From Crocinitomicaceae bacterium (GTDB lineage Bacteria > Bacteroidota > Bacteroidia > Flavobacteriales_G > Salibacteraceae): a stretch of 64,000 bases of DNA. The translations under genes were made by a program, and so were the position numbers. Of this stretch, positions 46,048 to 54,623 are shown piece by piece. The stretch covers positions 124,001-188,000 of the forward strand of contig PAME01000019.1 of NCBI GenBank assembly GCA_002707155.1, in the 5' to 3' direction. The notes under the pieces were generated by a model. It did no database searches, was not told the DNA's origin, and saw only the letters and a list, made by a program, of their open reading frames with translations. How positions within the stretch are numbered: the stretch's first letter is position 1; every line of letters begins with the position of its first letter.

Positions 46048-46350
46048 TTATACAGTGCAAGCATCGGTTATCGTAATTGTTTGCGTTACGCTTTGCCAAA
46101 TAATATTAAAGTTAGCGTCAAAACCCGTTGGTATTGAGTCTGTTGTAATAATTATAGGTTGGCCATGATCAATTTCCATTTCTTTACATTTTGAATCTGC
46201 GTCTTTTTTCTTTGCTTCAAATGGTATTCTTTCAACACTTGTCTCATTGGGTAGGGGTGGCAATAATGTTGGATCTGAAGAAGAGTAACTTGTTATAGTG
46301 CTGCAATTACAAGTGTATTCTTTTTTACACGAAATCATTCCTGTAATCAT
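46048..46350 (-). CDS. Small putative lipoprotein
   Basis: A protein of about 100 residues whose N-terminus MITGMISCKKEYTCNCS has a lipobox-like cysteine. In frame upstream the sequence KLFVLALSGL continues a hydrophobic signal, but no ATG, GTG or TTG start exists before a TGA; an ATT is the only candidate. The mature part is rich in acidic and polar residues with five cysteines (CKKEYTCNCS, SKCKE, DACTV) and ends ITITDACTV. No family recognised. It lies between the POT relic and the pirin gene and may have lost its 5-prime end. Confidence 0.5.
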   Translation of the reverse strand: MITGMISCKKEYTCNCSTITSYSSSDPTLLPPLPNETSVERIPFEAKKKDADSKCKEMEIDHGQPIIITTDSIPTGFDANFNIIWQSVTQTITITDACTV

Positions 46351-46491
46351 AAGTCCTGAAAGAGCTAATACAAATAATTTTGTCGTAATAAATAGTTTTG
46401 TTCAAGCAATAATAAGCATAAATACTTGCTCAATACTAACAACTAATTAGCTGATAATAAGTTGCTTTAAAACTATACAAAAGGAAATGTT

Positions 46492-47634
46492 TTAACCCTT
46501 TTCTTCTATTCGTCCATCAACGTATCTTGCAAAGCGCCCTTTTGACCTGTCGTGAACCTGATCTCTTTTAGGCCATGGCCAACCGCCAAATTGAGTACGT
46601 TGATAATCGCCAAATGCTTGCGATATTTCCTCACGAGTATTCATTACAAAAGGACCATGTTGCACTACAGGTTCATTTATCGGCTTTCCTTGTAAGGTTA
46701 AAATTTTGGCTCCACTTGGGCCACTTCTTAGCGTTAAATTTTGATCCGGATTTACTTCTGCAGCGTGATAATCTGCAATTGCAATTCCATTAATGCTTAA
46801 TCCTTTTCCTTCATAAAAATATAAGGTTCTGTTTGTGTCTGCACTAGTTTTAGGCATAACCCATTCTGCATTTGCCTCCATTTGAATGTTCCAAACTGCA
46901 ACATTATTCGCTGGATCACTTGCCCATGAATCGGGTGGAGGTGAGGGCAGTTTTTCATTTTCTATTGGACCAGCTATAATTTCGATTTCGGTTTTGTTGC
47001 CCTTTGCATCAATAAAGCTTTTTCGTGGAATCGATTCACCCCAAAGCATAGTGAAGTTAGCGGGAACCATTTTGCTTTTTCGTGGCAAATTGAGCCAAAT
47101 CTGAAAAAGCTCCATTGGGTTTTCTTTTTCTTGTGAAAGTAAAGGGAACATTTCTGAATGCTGCACTCCTTGACCTGCAGTCATCCATTGCACATCTCCG
47201 TTTCCATAACGACCCGCTGCCCCTAAGGAATCTGCATGGTCCACCATACCTTCCCGCACTACTGTAATGGTTTCGAATCCTCGATGTGGCTGACCAGGAA
47301 AACCAGGCACCGTATCACCGTGATACATTCTCCAACCATCTTTTACTATAAAGTCTTGCCCAATATGTCTGCCTTCCAATGACGCATTTGGCCCACAAAC
47401 AGAGTTCCCTTTTGGATATTTATCTTCGTGATGCACACAAAATAAAAAAGGGTCAGATGTTTCCCATTGGAAGCCTAGAGCCTTAATGCTTTTTACAGCA
47501 GAACGATTGTCATTTTCCATAGATTCATTTTTATTTGATGCTTTTGCTAAACCTAAAAAAGGCATCGCGGCCAAAGCAGAGGCTAACACGGACAGTTTAC
47601 CTAAAAAGCTACGACGTGGATACTTTGTTTTCAT
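46492..47634 (-). CDS. Pirin family protein with a Tat signal peptide
   Basis: A 380-residue bicupin protein. Residues 1-33 form a twin-arginine signal (YPRRSFLGKLSVLASALAAM ending FLGLAKAS), so it is probably exported folded, unlike ordinary cytoplasmic pirins. The N-terminal cupin has the metal-binding histidines in FPGQPHRGFETITVVREG and AGQGVQHSEMF; the second cupin ends with VQHGPFVMNTREEISQAF. Pirins include quercetinases and redox-sensing cofactors. Convergent with the POT gene and its relic copies. Confidence 0.9.
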   Translation of the reverse strand: MKTKYPRRSFLGKLSVLASALAAMPFLGLAKASNKNESMENDNRSAVKSIKALGFQWETSDPFLFCVHHEDKYPKGNSVCGPNASLEGRHIGQDFIVKDGWRMYHGDTVPGFPGQPHRGFETITVVREGMVDHADSLGAAGRYGNGDVQWMTAGQGVQHSEMFPLLSQEKENPMELFQIWLNLPRKSKMVPANFTMLWGESIPRKSFIDAKGNKTEIEIIAGPIENEKLPSPPPDSWASDPANNVAVWNIQMEANAEWVMPKTSADTNRTLYFYEGKGLSINGIAIADYHAAEVNPDQNLTLRSGPSGAKILTLQGKPINEPVVQHGPFVMNTREEISQAFGDYQRTQFGGWPWPKRDQVHDRSKGRFARYVDGRIEEKG

Positions 47635-47760
47635 ATCAAAAAGAATTGTCCAAAGATTACAAAAAAGTTGGTGATTTGGTTTTAAATAATGTTACTTAAA
47701 CAGCGGGGTTTCGTGACTTTTGTTACGTAGAATTGAATTAAAAATGATTCCTTTTGTAGC

Positions 47761-47973
47761 ATGGATTTAAAAGATTGGAAAACTTGGGCTCTGTTCTCGG
47801 TTACTTTAGGATTAGCTCCGTTTTTCCCAGAGCCACACATTTGGGGGAAATTGAAGTGGATAGCAGGTGGTGCAAATGGTATGCAACTAATGGACTGGGG
47901 AGATGCCTTAATGCACGGAACGCCTTGGATTGGATTAGTAGTTACTTTAGCATTGCATTTCAAAAGAAAATAG
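47761..47973 (+). CDS. Small membrane protein of unknown function
   Basis: A 70-residue protein starting MDLKDWKTWALFSVTLGLAP with two hydrophobic segments (about 8-24 and 50-65, TPWIGLVVTLALHF) and a short basic tail KRK. It contains a central GANGMQLMDWGDALMHG loop. No family is recognised. Its TAG is immediately followed by the TTG of the acetyltransferase gene, so the two are coupled. A TTCCTTTTG stretch just before the ATG may be a weak promoter. Confidence 0.65.
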   Translation: MDLKDWKTWALFSVTLGLAPFFPEPHIWGKLKWIAGGANGMQLMDWGDALMHGTPWIGLVVTLALHFKRK

Positions 47974-48459
47974 TTGAACCAAAAAGCCCTTGATCCATTT
48001 CCTAAACTAAAAACCAATAAATTGGTTTTAGATCAATTATTGAAGGAAGATGTAGGGCATCTATTGGAGATTACTTCGTTTAACGACAGAGCAAAAACCG
48101 AAGAAGAATTAGACCAATTATTACTAAAGATAAACGAACAATTTGAGGCAAAGACTGGAATTACCTGGGCTTTATACTTAAAGGGTGAAATACTTGGTAC
48201 TGTTGGCTTTTATCGCGGATTTGATAACGATGAAGGCGAGGTAGGTTATGTTATTCGAGAAAAATATAGAAAACAAGGCTATCTGACTGAAGCGTTAACT
48301 GAAGTCATTCGATTTGGTTTTGAAGAAATGAAATTAGATGCTATATACGCCTGTGCTCCTGATTATAATCATGCCTCCGTGCAAGCTTTAGAAAAATTTC
48401 AATTTAAGAAAACTGAAGAGCACAGTGGAATTCATAGAAAATGGTTGTTGAGTTCCTAA
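47974..48459 (+). CDS. GNAT family N-acetyltransferase (RimJ/RimL type)
   Basis: A 161-residue protein starting at a TTG directly after the preceding stop. The GNAT fold is visible: KTNKLVLDQLLKEDVGHLL, the central strand LGTVGFYRGFDNDEGEVGYV, the acetyl-CoA loop REKYRKQGYLTEALTEVI (R-x-x-G-x-G/A variant), and YNHASVQALEKFQFKKT. RimJ/RimL relatives acetylate protein N-termini or small amines. Specific target unknown. Confidence 0.85.
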   Translation: MNQKALDPFPKLKTNKLVLDQLLKEDVGHLLEITSFNDRAKTEEELDQLLLKINEQFEAKTGITWALYLKGEILGTVGFYRGFDNDEGEVGYVIREKYRKQGYLTEALTEVIRFGFEEMKLDAIYACAPDYNHASVQALEKFQFKKTEEHSGIHRKWLLSS

Positions 48460-48493
48460 TTAAATTTTGGATTATAAATCGGTTAACAAAAAA

Positions 48494-49235
48494 TTAACCG
48501 TAGTAGATGTAATAATAAAAGGCCCCTAATACCAAAAACTCTAGGACATAGAATATCGAAGTTAAAAATGTAGATACCATATACTTCAACACGCCTACTA
48601 CAATTTTTTGATCAAAAATTTTGACATAAGCCCTAGCTGAGTAAACCAACATTATAAGAGTAAATGAAACGCCAATAATTTTTTGAGGCAGCGGTGGTAA
48701 CGGCAATGCAAAATAGGTAAATGCACTAAAAATATTTACCGCACTGGCAATAAAAGTGGCTATCACAACATGTTCAGCATAGTTGTAAGATTGTTTCTTA
48801 AACAGCCATTTATTGAACAACGCAGCAGCTGGAATACTTAGAAATAAGGTCAGCGAAAAGAATCGATCAATTAGCGATTTAAAAATGGTTGCAAACTTTT
48901 CTTCACTTTCGTCAAAAGTAATTTCAGCACCTTGAAATTTTGTGGGAACATCAGGTAAAAACAATAAGATCAATGCCAGCAAAGAAGTGGTTAGAATTAG
49001 CATTTTGAAAGGGGGAGAAGTAGCTAACCCGCTTTCCTTTAATAAACTCTTTTACAACCAACTCTGGTTTTATCAAAAGGGTCTTTAAGGTGTGAAAAAA
49101 GCTATTGTCGTAATTGAGAATGTATCCAATAGAATTGGCAACTATGTGACGCATGGTTAATCTTTCAAAATGTCTTTGTCCGCAGTTATGACAGAAAGAG
49201 CCTTGTAATTCGGTATCACAATTTTTACAGTTCAT
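48494..49235 (-). pseudogene. DUF3667 membrane protein, split by a frameshift at a G run
   Basis: The N-terminal part starts MNCKNCDTELQGSFCHNCGQ (49235), the zinc-ribbon of DUF3667, followed by FFHTLKTLLIKPELVVKEFI and KGKRVSYFSPF. The second part (49003 to 48494) has four or five hydrophobic helices. At a run of five G (49011-49015) the reading changes frame; four G would give ...YFSPFKMLILTTSLL in one frame of about 246 residues. Sequencing error or recent mutation. Function unknown. Confidence 0.8.
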
Positions 49236-49277
49236 GTAGATGACCAAAATAGGTTGTTCTAATTTAGATAGCAAAAA

Positions 49278-49308
49278 AAAGCCCAAATCATAGAATGATT
49301 TGGGCTTT
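49278..49308 (-). terminator. Intrinsic terminator of the TIG-repeat T9SS gene
   Basis: A perfect 14-bp stem, AAAGCCCAAATCAT (49278-49291) and ATGATTTGGGCTTT (49295-49308), with a 3-base loop and a T run on the minus strand. It lies about 20 bases past the stop at 49327, before the DUF3667 gene start. Confidence 0.88.
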
Positions 49309-49326
49309 CAGTTATAATATCGGTGA

Positions 49327-51507
49327 CTATTGAGCCACAACAAATTTTTGTGTTTTAATGCCATTGTTCTCATCCTCTAAAGAAAGAATGTAGATTCCAC
49401 TGTGCAGTTCAGGATTCATAGTATGCACAAATTCTGTTTGTCCTTCAGCGTCAAAACCTTGCTCGAATACGATTAAACCTCTAATGTCATAGATTACAAC
49501 TTTAGAGTTAAGCATTGGTTTTTTCGTTTTAATACTAAGATTCAGACCTTCGTTGTTAGTGTATACCTTAAGTCCATTGTCTGCTGAGGATTCAAAAATT
49601 CCAGAAGTTGCAGATAAAACTCGATATTTTTTTGGAGCAGAAATGGTAGTAAAACCAGTAACTGATAATCGTACAGTATGTTCTCCAGCACTTAATCCCG
49701 GAGGAACGGTAACCTCAAGTTCAGTTGCAGCAGTATTTACAATAGGAAGTCCTGCGTCAAGGGAACCAAATAAAACCTTGTTTTCGGAATCAACAGTACT
49801 AAAGTTAAACCCTTCAATTTTAACGGCACTTCCTGCTTTACCCGATTCAGGATTAAGCTTAGTAATTACCGGGCCATTTTCTACAAAGAATGATTGGGGA
49901 GACGTTGCCGTTCCACTTCCATTATTAACTGTAAATGTTCCGTCAATTGTTCCAGGAGGAACTTTAACTACCAATTTTTTAGTTGTTCCAGATACTATTG
50001 AAGCATTAGCACCACCTGAGAAGGTAACAATATTATTAGTTGCAGTTGCATTAAATAGATCTCCATCAATGGTAATTTCTTGACCTATTGCTCCACGTTT
50101 TGGGTTAAAATCGCTAATAAATAGAGTGCCAGAACTAACTACGGTGAAGCTTGTAGGACTATTTTTTGTACCTCCCGCAATGGTAACAGCAATTGTTCCC
50201 GAAAGTGCTCCAGTAGGCACGTCAACTACCAAACTTTTAGCAGTAGCAGTTTTTACTGTAGCGTTTATTCCTCCAGAAAAAGTAACTGTATTTGCAGTTG
50301 TAGTTGTATTAAATCCAGTTCCAGTAATGGTTACTTCAGTTCCAATTGGTCCTGCAGCTGGGCTTATTGAAGTTATTGTATGACTTCCGCCTCCTGTTGT
50401 TGTGACGGTATAAGTACCGCAATTCAATGCAGTACCTGCCGTTATTAATTCTACTGGTCCTGTAACAGCAGTAGCAGGAACGGTTACGGTTACGGAGGTA
50501 GGAGTTGAAGATATAATATTTCCAAAAACGCCTGTACTAAATTCTACAGTGTTTCCTGAAGTAGCAAAATTTGTCCCTGAAATGGTAATATTAGTTCCTA
50601 CAGGTCCTGAAACAGGTGACATATTAGTTACAGTAGGAGTTGAAGAGGCCGTGCCCATAGTATATTCTTGGCAAAGTTGATCGTTTGCCTTGTTCGGGTC
50701 TAATGATACAGATACCGTGATGCATATGTCAAACTTCCCATTAGAAGTTGGGAAGTCTAGATTCAATGCAGCAGCAGTGGTGTTAGCACTAACTGGAGTA
50801 CTTTGTCCAGCCAGTAAATTAGAAGATAATGGAAAAGAACCTGTTCTACTAACTCCGTCAACTTCCGTTACTATGGTAACCGAACTACCAGAACCTAGTC
50901 CAAAATTTCCAACATTTTCAATCTCAAAGCTAATTTGATTTAAAGCAGTTCCGAGGGGTATTCCGTTAGCAGGTGTTATTCCCGTAGGGTCAGTAACTGC
51001 TATTGATCCTGGTTTAACACGTAAGTCAATGGTTCTAGCCGACGCCATTGAATATCCGCTACATGATTTATTATTTGATAAGCGTGGATCACTGGCATAA
51101 GTAGTAGTTACACAAATATTGAAACTGCCAGTAGACGTAGGAAAATTGAAATTTATTCCAGCAGCACTGCAATTTACCCTGAAAGTTGTTGATGCGTTTG
51201 GAGCAAGCGCAGCTCCAAGAGATCCTTGAAGATTAACACTATTGCTACCTACCTCAAATGTTACAGGAATAACCGTCCCCGTAGGAATAGTATTACTCCC
51301 AGAGTTAACAATGTCAAAAGAAACTTCATCTAATGCCGTTCCTAATGTAATTGAACTTCCTACTGTAATTCCTATAGGATCTGATATCTGAACATTTGAA
51401 GCAGAAAAGTCATAAGATTGAGCTATTGCACTGGTCGTTATCGTCATTGCTAACAGGACCCCACCTAAAAATGATTTGAGTAATTTAGAATCTAAAAGTA
51501 TTTTCAT
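49327..51507 (-). CDS. Secreted IPT/TIG-repeat protein with T9SS type A sorting domain
   Basis: A 726-residue protein with a signal peptide (about 1-29, LGGVLLAMTITTSAIAQ). Two CARDB-like beta-sandwich domains come first (SVNLQGSLGAALAPNASTTF, SGSSVTIVTEVDGVSRTGSF). Four IPT/TIG domains follow from about residue 285 (VTNMSPVSGPVGTNITISGT, ITSISPAAGPIGTEVTITGT, ISDFNPKRGAIGQEITIDGD, ITKLNPESGKAGSAVKIEGF). The end has the type A signal (KVYTNNEGLNLSIKTKKPML, LHSGIYILSLEDENNG). TIG domains are typical of carbohydrate- or protein-binding surface proteins. It has its own terminator. Confidence 0.9.
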   Translation of the reverse strand: MKILLDSKLLKSFLGGVLLAMTITTSAIAQSYDFSASNVQISDPIGITVGSSITLGTALDEVSFDIVNSGSNTIPTGTVIPVTFEVGSNSVNLQGSLGAALAPNASTTFRVNCSAAGINFNFPTSTGSFNICVTTTYASDPRLSNNKSCSGYSMASARTIDLRVKPGSIAVTDPTGITPANGIPLGTALNQISFEIENVGNFGLGSGSSVTIVTEVDGVSRTGSFPLSSNLLAGQSTPVSANTTAAALNLDFPTSNGKFDICITVSVSLDPNKANDQLCQEYTMGTASSTPTVTNMSPVSGPVGTNITISGTNFATSGNTVEFSTGVFGNIISSTPTSVTVTVPATAVTGPVELITAGTALNCGTYTVTTTGGGSHTITSISPAAGPIGTEVTITGTGFNTTTTANTVTFSGGINATVKTATAKSLVVDVPTGALSGTIAVTIAGGTKNSPTSFTVVSSGTLFISDFNPKRGAIGQEITIDGDLFNATATNNIVTFSGGANASIVSGTTKKLVVKVPPGTIDGTFTVNNGSGTATSPQSFFVENGPVITKLNPESGKAGSAVKIEGFNFSTVDSENKVLFGSLDAGLPIVNTAATELEVTVPPGLSAGEHTVRLSVTGFTTISAPKKYRVLSATSGIFESSADNGLKVYTNNEGLNLSIKTKKPMLNSKVVIYDIRGLIVFEQGFDAEGQTEFVHTMNPELHSGIYILSLEDENNGIKTQKFVVAQ

Positions 51508-51598
51508 GAAGAATTGATTTTATTTTTTGAAAATGTACCGATTAATCATTGCTATTAAACATAAAAAAATCAGATTATTAGCGATTTTAAACGCATAA

Positions 51599-51642
51599 AA
51601 AAGCCCCAAATTCAATCTTCTGCAAAGAGTTACGGGGCTTTT
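51599..51642 (-). terminator. Hairpin downstream of the AraC-sensor/glycine-zipper gene
   Basis: AAAAGCCCC (51599-51607) pairs with GGGGCTTTT (51634-51642) across a 26-base loop. On the minus strand a T run follows. It lies 61 bases after the stop at 51703. Confidence 0.6.
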
Positions 51643-51702
51643 AATATTTATAAAATAAAACTCGGTTCATGAATTGAATTCGTTAACCAAGTTTGAAATC
51701 AA

Positions 51703-52431
51703 CTATTTATGCAATTCCTCATGTTCGTCATGAGTATGCAATAAAACGTGGGCTTGACTAACGTACTCTTCTGAACCATTAATTATAACCATGTAATGGC
51801 CATCTTCCAAGTGTTTTTCAAGTCTAACAACTTGATCTTGCTTAAAGCCAACACTAATAAGAAATGAGGCAATACTTCCTCCAAATGCGCCAATTGCCAT
51901 ACCACTCACTAAGCCTACAAACTTACCAGCAAGGAATATAACACCCAAGCCTGGAACTGCAATCATTCCAGCACCTGCAAGTACACCTAAAACACCACCA
52001 GCAACCATTCCAACTGGAACTGGAGCTTTTTTTAAGTGCTTTACTGAGTTAATGTGAACATGGTCTTTAATTGTAGTTCCCGTGCCTTTTACCTCGGAGA
52101 AAGTATTGGCTAAATGCGTGTATTCGTAACCTAATAAATCGCTCAAATAATCCGAATAATTTACGTTGGGAATTTCTTCTGAATAATATATGAGCTCTAC
52201 AATTGCTGTTTTTATGCGCTCTACCAAAATACTGCGTTTGTTATCGAGAATTTCCAATCCCGATTTCAAGAGTGCTTTGTTCAATTGGTCATGCGTTTTT
52301 TGATCAATGGGAGAGAGGGTTTCAACTAACCCTAAATCAATGGTTTTGTAGAGAATACTTAGTTTTTCTAATTCAGATTGCACCGTAAGTTTACATCGCA
52401 AACTCACCATGTATTTGATATAAAGCTTCAT
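51703..52431 (-). CDS. AraC-type N-terminal sensor domain fused to a glycine-zipper stress-protein-like domain
   Basis: A 242-residue protein. Residues 1-118 (MKLYIKYMVSLRCKLTVQSE, LLKSGLEILDNKRSILVERI, NYSDYLSDLLGYEYTHLANT, FSEVKGT) match the N-terminal part of a well-known Bacteroidota AraC regulator family (MKLYIKNMVCxRC...DYLSEKL...YLxNLFSEVEG). The helix-turn-helix half that normally follows is absent. Instead, residues 137-200 form a glycine-rich double membrane-like segment (VGMVAGGVLGVLAGAGMIAV, PGLGVIFLAGKFVGLVSGMA), and the end (VRLEKHLEDGHYMVIINGSE, then VSQAHVLLHTH) resembles general-stress/YflT-type C-termini. Histidine-rich tail. Function unknown; an unusual fusion. Confidence 0.75.
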   Translation of the reverse strand: MKLYIKYMVSLRCKLTVQSELEKLSILYKTIDLGLVETLSPIDQKTHDQLNKALLKSGLEILDNKRSILVERIKTAIVELIYYSEEIPNVNYSDYLSDLLGYEYTHLANTFSEVKGTGTTIKDHVHINSVKHLKKAPVPVGMVAGGVLGVLAGAGMIAVPGLGVIFLAGKFVGLVSGMAIGAFGGSIASFLISVGFKQDQVVRLEKHLEDGHYMVIINGSEEYVSQAHVLLHTHDEHEELHK

Positions 52432-52530
52432 ATATTATCGCAATAAAAATGAGTTTGTTCGCAAGCTACGATTTAATAGGATGCTGCTAACTTTTAATTT
52501 GAATACTCGCGACTCAATAGACCATAACAC

Positions 52531-52538
52531 TACATTTG
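52531..52538 (+). promoter_or_regulatory. Putative -7 promoter box of ftcD
   Basis: TACATTTG matches TAnnTTTG exactly. It lies 23 bases before the ATG at 52562 and supports that start over an upstream ATG at 52481. No TTTG at the standard -33 spacing. Confidence 0.45.
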
Positions 52539-52561
52539 CCTTTTCAAAAATCAAAGGCAAA

Positions 52562-54259
52562 ATGGAACAGCAATTAATAGAATGTGTACCCAATATTTCA
52601 GAAGGTAGAGATAGCGCAAAAATCAAAGCTATAACCGATGTTGTAGAAACTGTGGAAGGTGTTAAACTACTGGATGTTGACCCCGGAAAAGCTACCAACC
52701 GAACGGTAATCACTTTTGTAGGAGAGCCAGAAAAAGTAATTGAAGCTGCATTTCTATTAATTAAAAAAGCGGCAGAGCTTATTGATATGAGCAAACACTC
52801 AGGAGAGCATCCTCGTTTTGGTGCAACTGATGTTTGTCCTTTGGTTCCAATTGCTAATATTTCCATGGAAGAAACTGCTCAGTACGCCCACAAATTGGGT
52901 TTACGAGTAGGAGACGAATTAGATATTCCAGGCTACTTTTATGAGAATGCAGCCAAAGAAGACAAACGGAAAAATTTAGCCAGCTGCCGAGAAGGGCAGT
53001 ATGAAGGACTTTCTAAAAAGCTAAGCGATCCAAACTGGAAACCAGATTTTGGCCCTGCGGAATTTAACGCACGTGTAGCAAAGTCTGGTTGTACTGCCAT
53101 TTCAGCACGAGATTTTTTGGTGGCTTATAACATTAACTTAAATACTACTTCTACAAGAAGAGCCAATGCCATAGCATTTGACATTCGTGAGGCGGGTAGA
53201 TTAAAAACAGAAGGCGGCTCGTTAACCGGCAAGAAAGTATTGGACGCGAACGGAGAGCCTGTTCGTGAACCGGGAAAACTGAAATGTGTAAAAGGAATCG
53301 GTTGGTATATTGAGGAGTACGGAGTTGCTCAAATCTCTTACAATTTGACGAACATAAGTGTTACCTCAATTCACGAAGCATTTGACGCCACGCAAGAATC
53401 TGCAATAGCTAGAGGGTTAAGAATTACGGGTTCTGAATTAATTGGCTTGGTTCCTTTAAATGCAATGCTAGATGCTGGTCGTTATTTCTTGAAAAAGCAA
53501 GAACGTTCGTTAGGGGTTTCAGAATCTGAATTGATAAAGATTGCTGTGAAATCATTAGGGCTAGATGATTTAGCTCCATTTGATCCAGCTGAAAAAATTA
53601 TTGAATACAAACTAAAAGGTGCCGCTGGTGATAAACTGGTGAATATGGACTTGGTAGCTTTTGCCGTTGAAACTGCAAGCGAATCTCCTGCACCAGGTGG
53701 TGGATCCATCTCAGCTTATGTTGGAGTATTGGGAATAAGTTTGGCTACAATGGTTGCCAACCTTTCTTCTCACAAACGTGGTTGGGATGATAGATGGGAA
53801 GAGTTTTCTGAATGGGCTGAAAAAGGTCAAGCAATAAAAAACAAATTGTTGCTTTTGGTTGATGAAGATACCAATGCGTTCAATAAGATCATGTCGGCAT
53901 TTGGGTTACCTAAAGATTCGGATGCTGAAAAAGCAGCTCGCAGTCAAGCGATTCAGGATGCGACAAAATATGCCATTGAGATTCCTTTTCAGGTAATGGA
54001 AACGGTTTATGAATCGTTTGAAGTAATTGAAGCAATGATTAGCGTTGGAAATCCAAATTCGATTACCGATGCCGGAGTAGGAGCCTTGTGCGCGCGGACT
54101 GCAATAATGGGCGCTTTTATGAATGTGAAAATCAATACCGGCGATTTAAAGGACAAAGATTTTGTTGCTGATATCTTAAAACGCGGACAAGAAATTCAGG
54201 ATAAAGCCGTTGCTAAAGAGGCACTGGTGGTTGAGAAAGTGAATGCTTCAATAGGTTAG
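52562..54259 (+). CDS. ftcD: Bifunctional glutamate formimidoyltransferase / formimidotetrahydrofolate cyclodeaminase
   Basis: The start is the ATG at 52562 (MEQQLIECVPNISEGRDSAK), the conserved N-terminus; about 565 residues. The formimidotransferase domain (about 1-330) has VDPGKATNRTVITFVGEPE and SGEHPRFGATDVCPLVP with the catalytic histidine. The cyclodeaminase domain (about 355-565) has ASESPAPGGGSISAYVGVLG and the helical bundle that follows. Transfers the formimino group of formiminoglutamate (histidine breakdown) to tetrahydrofolate and releases ammonia. No hutHUI genes are adjacent in this window. Confidence 0.95.
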   Translation: MEQQLIECVPNISEGRDSAKIKAITDVVETVEGVKLLDVDPGKATNRTVITFVGEPEKVIEAAFLLIKKAAELIDMSKHSGEHPRFGATDVCPLVPIANISMEETAQYAHKLGLRVGDELDIPGYFYENAAKEDKRKNLASCREGQYEGLSKKLSDPNWKPDFGPAEFNARVAKSGCTAISARDFLVAYNINLNTTSTRRANAIAFDIREAGRLKTEGGSLTGKKVLDANGEPVREPGKLKCVKGIGWYIEEYGVAQISYNLTNISVTSIHEAFDATQESAIARGLRITGSELIGLVPLNAMLDAGRYFLKKQERSLGVSESELIKIAVKSLGLDDLAPFDPAEKIIEYKLKGAAGDKLVNMDLVAFAVETASESPAPGGGSISAYVGVLGISLATMVANLSSHKRGWDDRWEEFSEWAEKGQAIKNKLLLLVDEDTNAFNKIMSAFGLPKDSDAEKAARSQAIQDATKYAIEIPFQVMETVYESFEVIEAMISVGNPNSITDAGVGALCARTAIMGAFMNVKINTGDLKDKDFVADILKRGQEIQDKAVAKEALVVEKVNASIG

Positions 54260-54288
54260 AGGGTTGGTTGGGTTGGATGGGTTGGTGG
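54260..54288 (+). other. G-rich GGGTTGG tract directly after ftcD
   Basis: The sequence following the ftcD stop repeats GGGTTGGTTGGGTTGG and GATGGGTTGGTGG, with many closely spaced GG and GGG runs on the plus strand and an interval that recalls telomere-like repeats. It could form a two-layer quadruplex in DNA or in the ftcD transcript. It stands out in this AT-rich genome. Confidence 0.5.
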
Positions 54289-54393
54289 TTCTCGATACAA
54301 TTCTCCTTAGTCGAATCACTCGAAATAACATCGCTAATAAATTGGTTGTCAGTTCGAGTGTTTTGTGAGGTACGAACAAAATGTATCGAGAAC
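54288..54393. repeat. Inverted-repeat element (GTTCTCGATACA family)
   Basis: Outer arms GTTCTCGATACA (54288-54299) and TGTATCGAGAAC (54382-54393) are perfect inverted repeats. Inside, CACTCGAA (54318-54325) pairs with TTCGAGTG (about 54353-54360). A 106-base element with ends typical of a MITE-like or REP repeat. Not seen elsewhere in this window. Confidence 0.6.
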
Positions 54394-54404
54394 TCTTTAA
54401 CCAA

Positions 54405-54485
54405 CGTTATTCCCGCGCAGGTGGGAATCTCTCAAAGCAGTTAATTCAACTTTGAGATTCCCAATAGAGTTGGGAATGACGAAAA
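54405..54485. repeat. Intergenic inverted-repeat element, copy 2 (CGTTAT...GACGAAAA family)
   Basis: CGTTATTCCCGCGCAGGTGG at the left and GGGAATGACGAAAAG at the right repeat the ends of the element at 2565-2646. Internally GGGAATCTCTCAAAG faces CTTTGAGATTCCC. The middle differs from copy 1, as expected of hairpin-forming repeats with variable loops. Confidence 0.65.
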
Positions 54486-54623
54486 GTTTAATTGAATGCT
54501 TTTATGAAGATCTAGAATTGTCAAACCATCGGAACACTAGATACGTTAGTATTAATAGGCAGTATAGAAAGAACGGCCTTACTATCAATGAAGACTTAAT
54601 AAAGTAAACAACACTGCAAACAC

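Noticed and set aside
52481-52561. An upstream ATG start for ftcD
   Set aside because: The added residues do not match the family, and a good -7 box lies at 52531-52538, so transcription would start within the proposed extension.
54260-54500. CRISPR array in the repeat-rich gap after ftcD
   Set aside because: The repeats are inverted and unequal, with no regular spacers and no cas genes.
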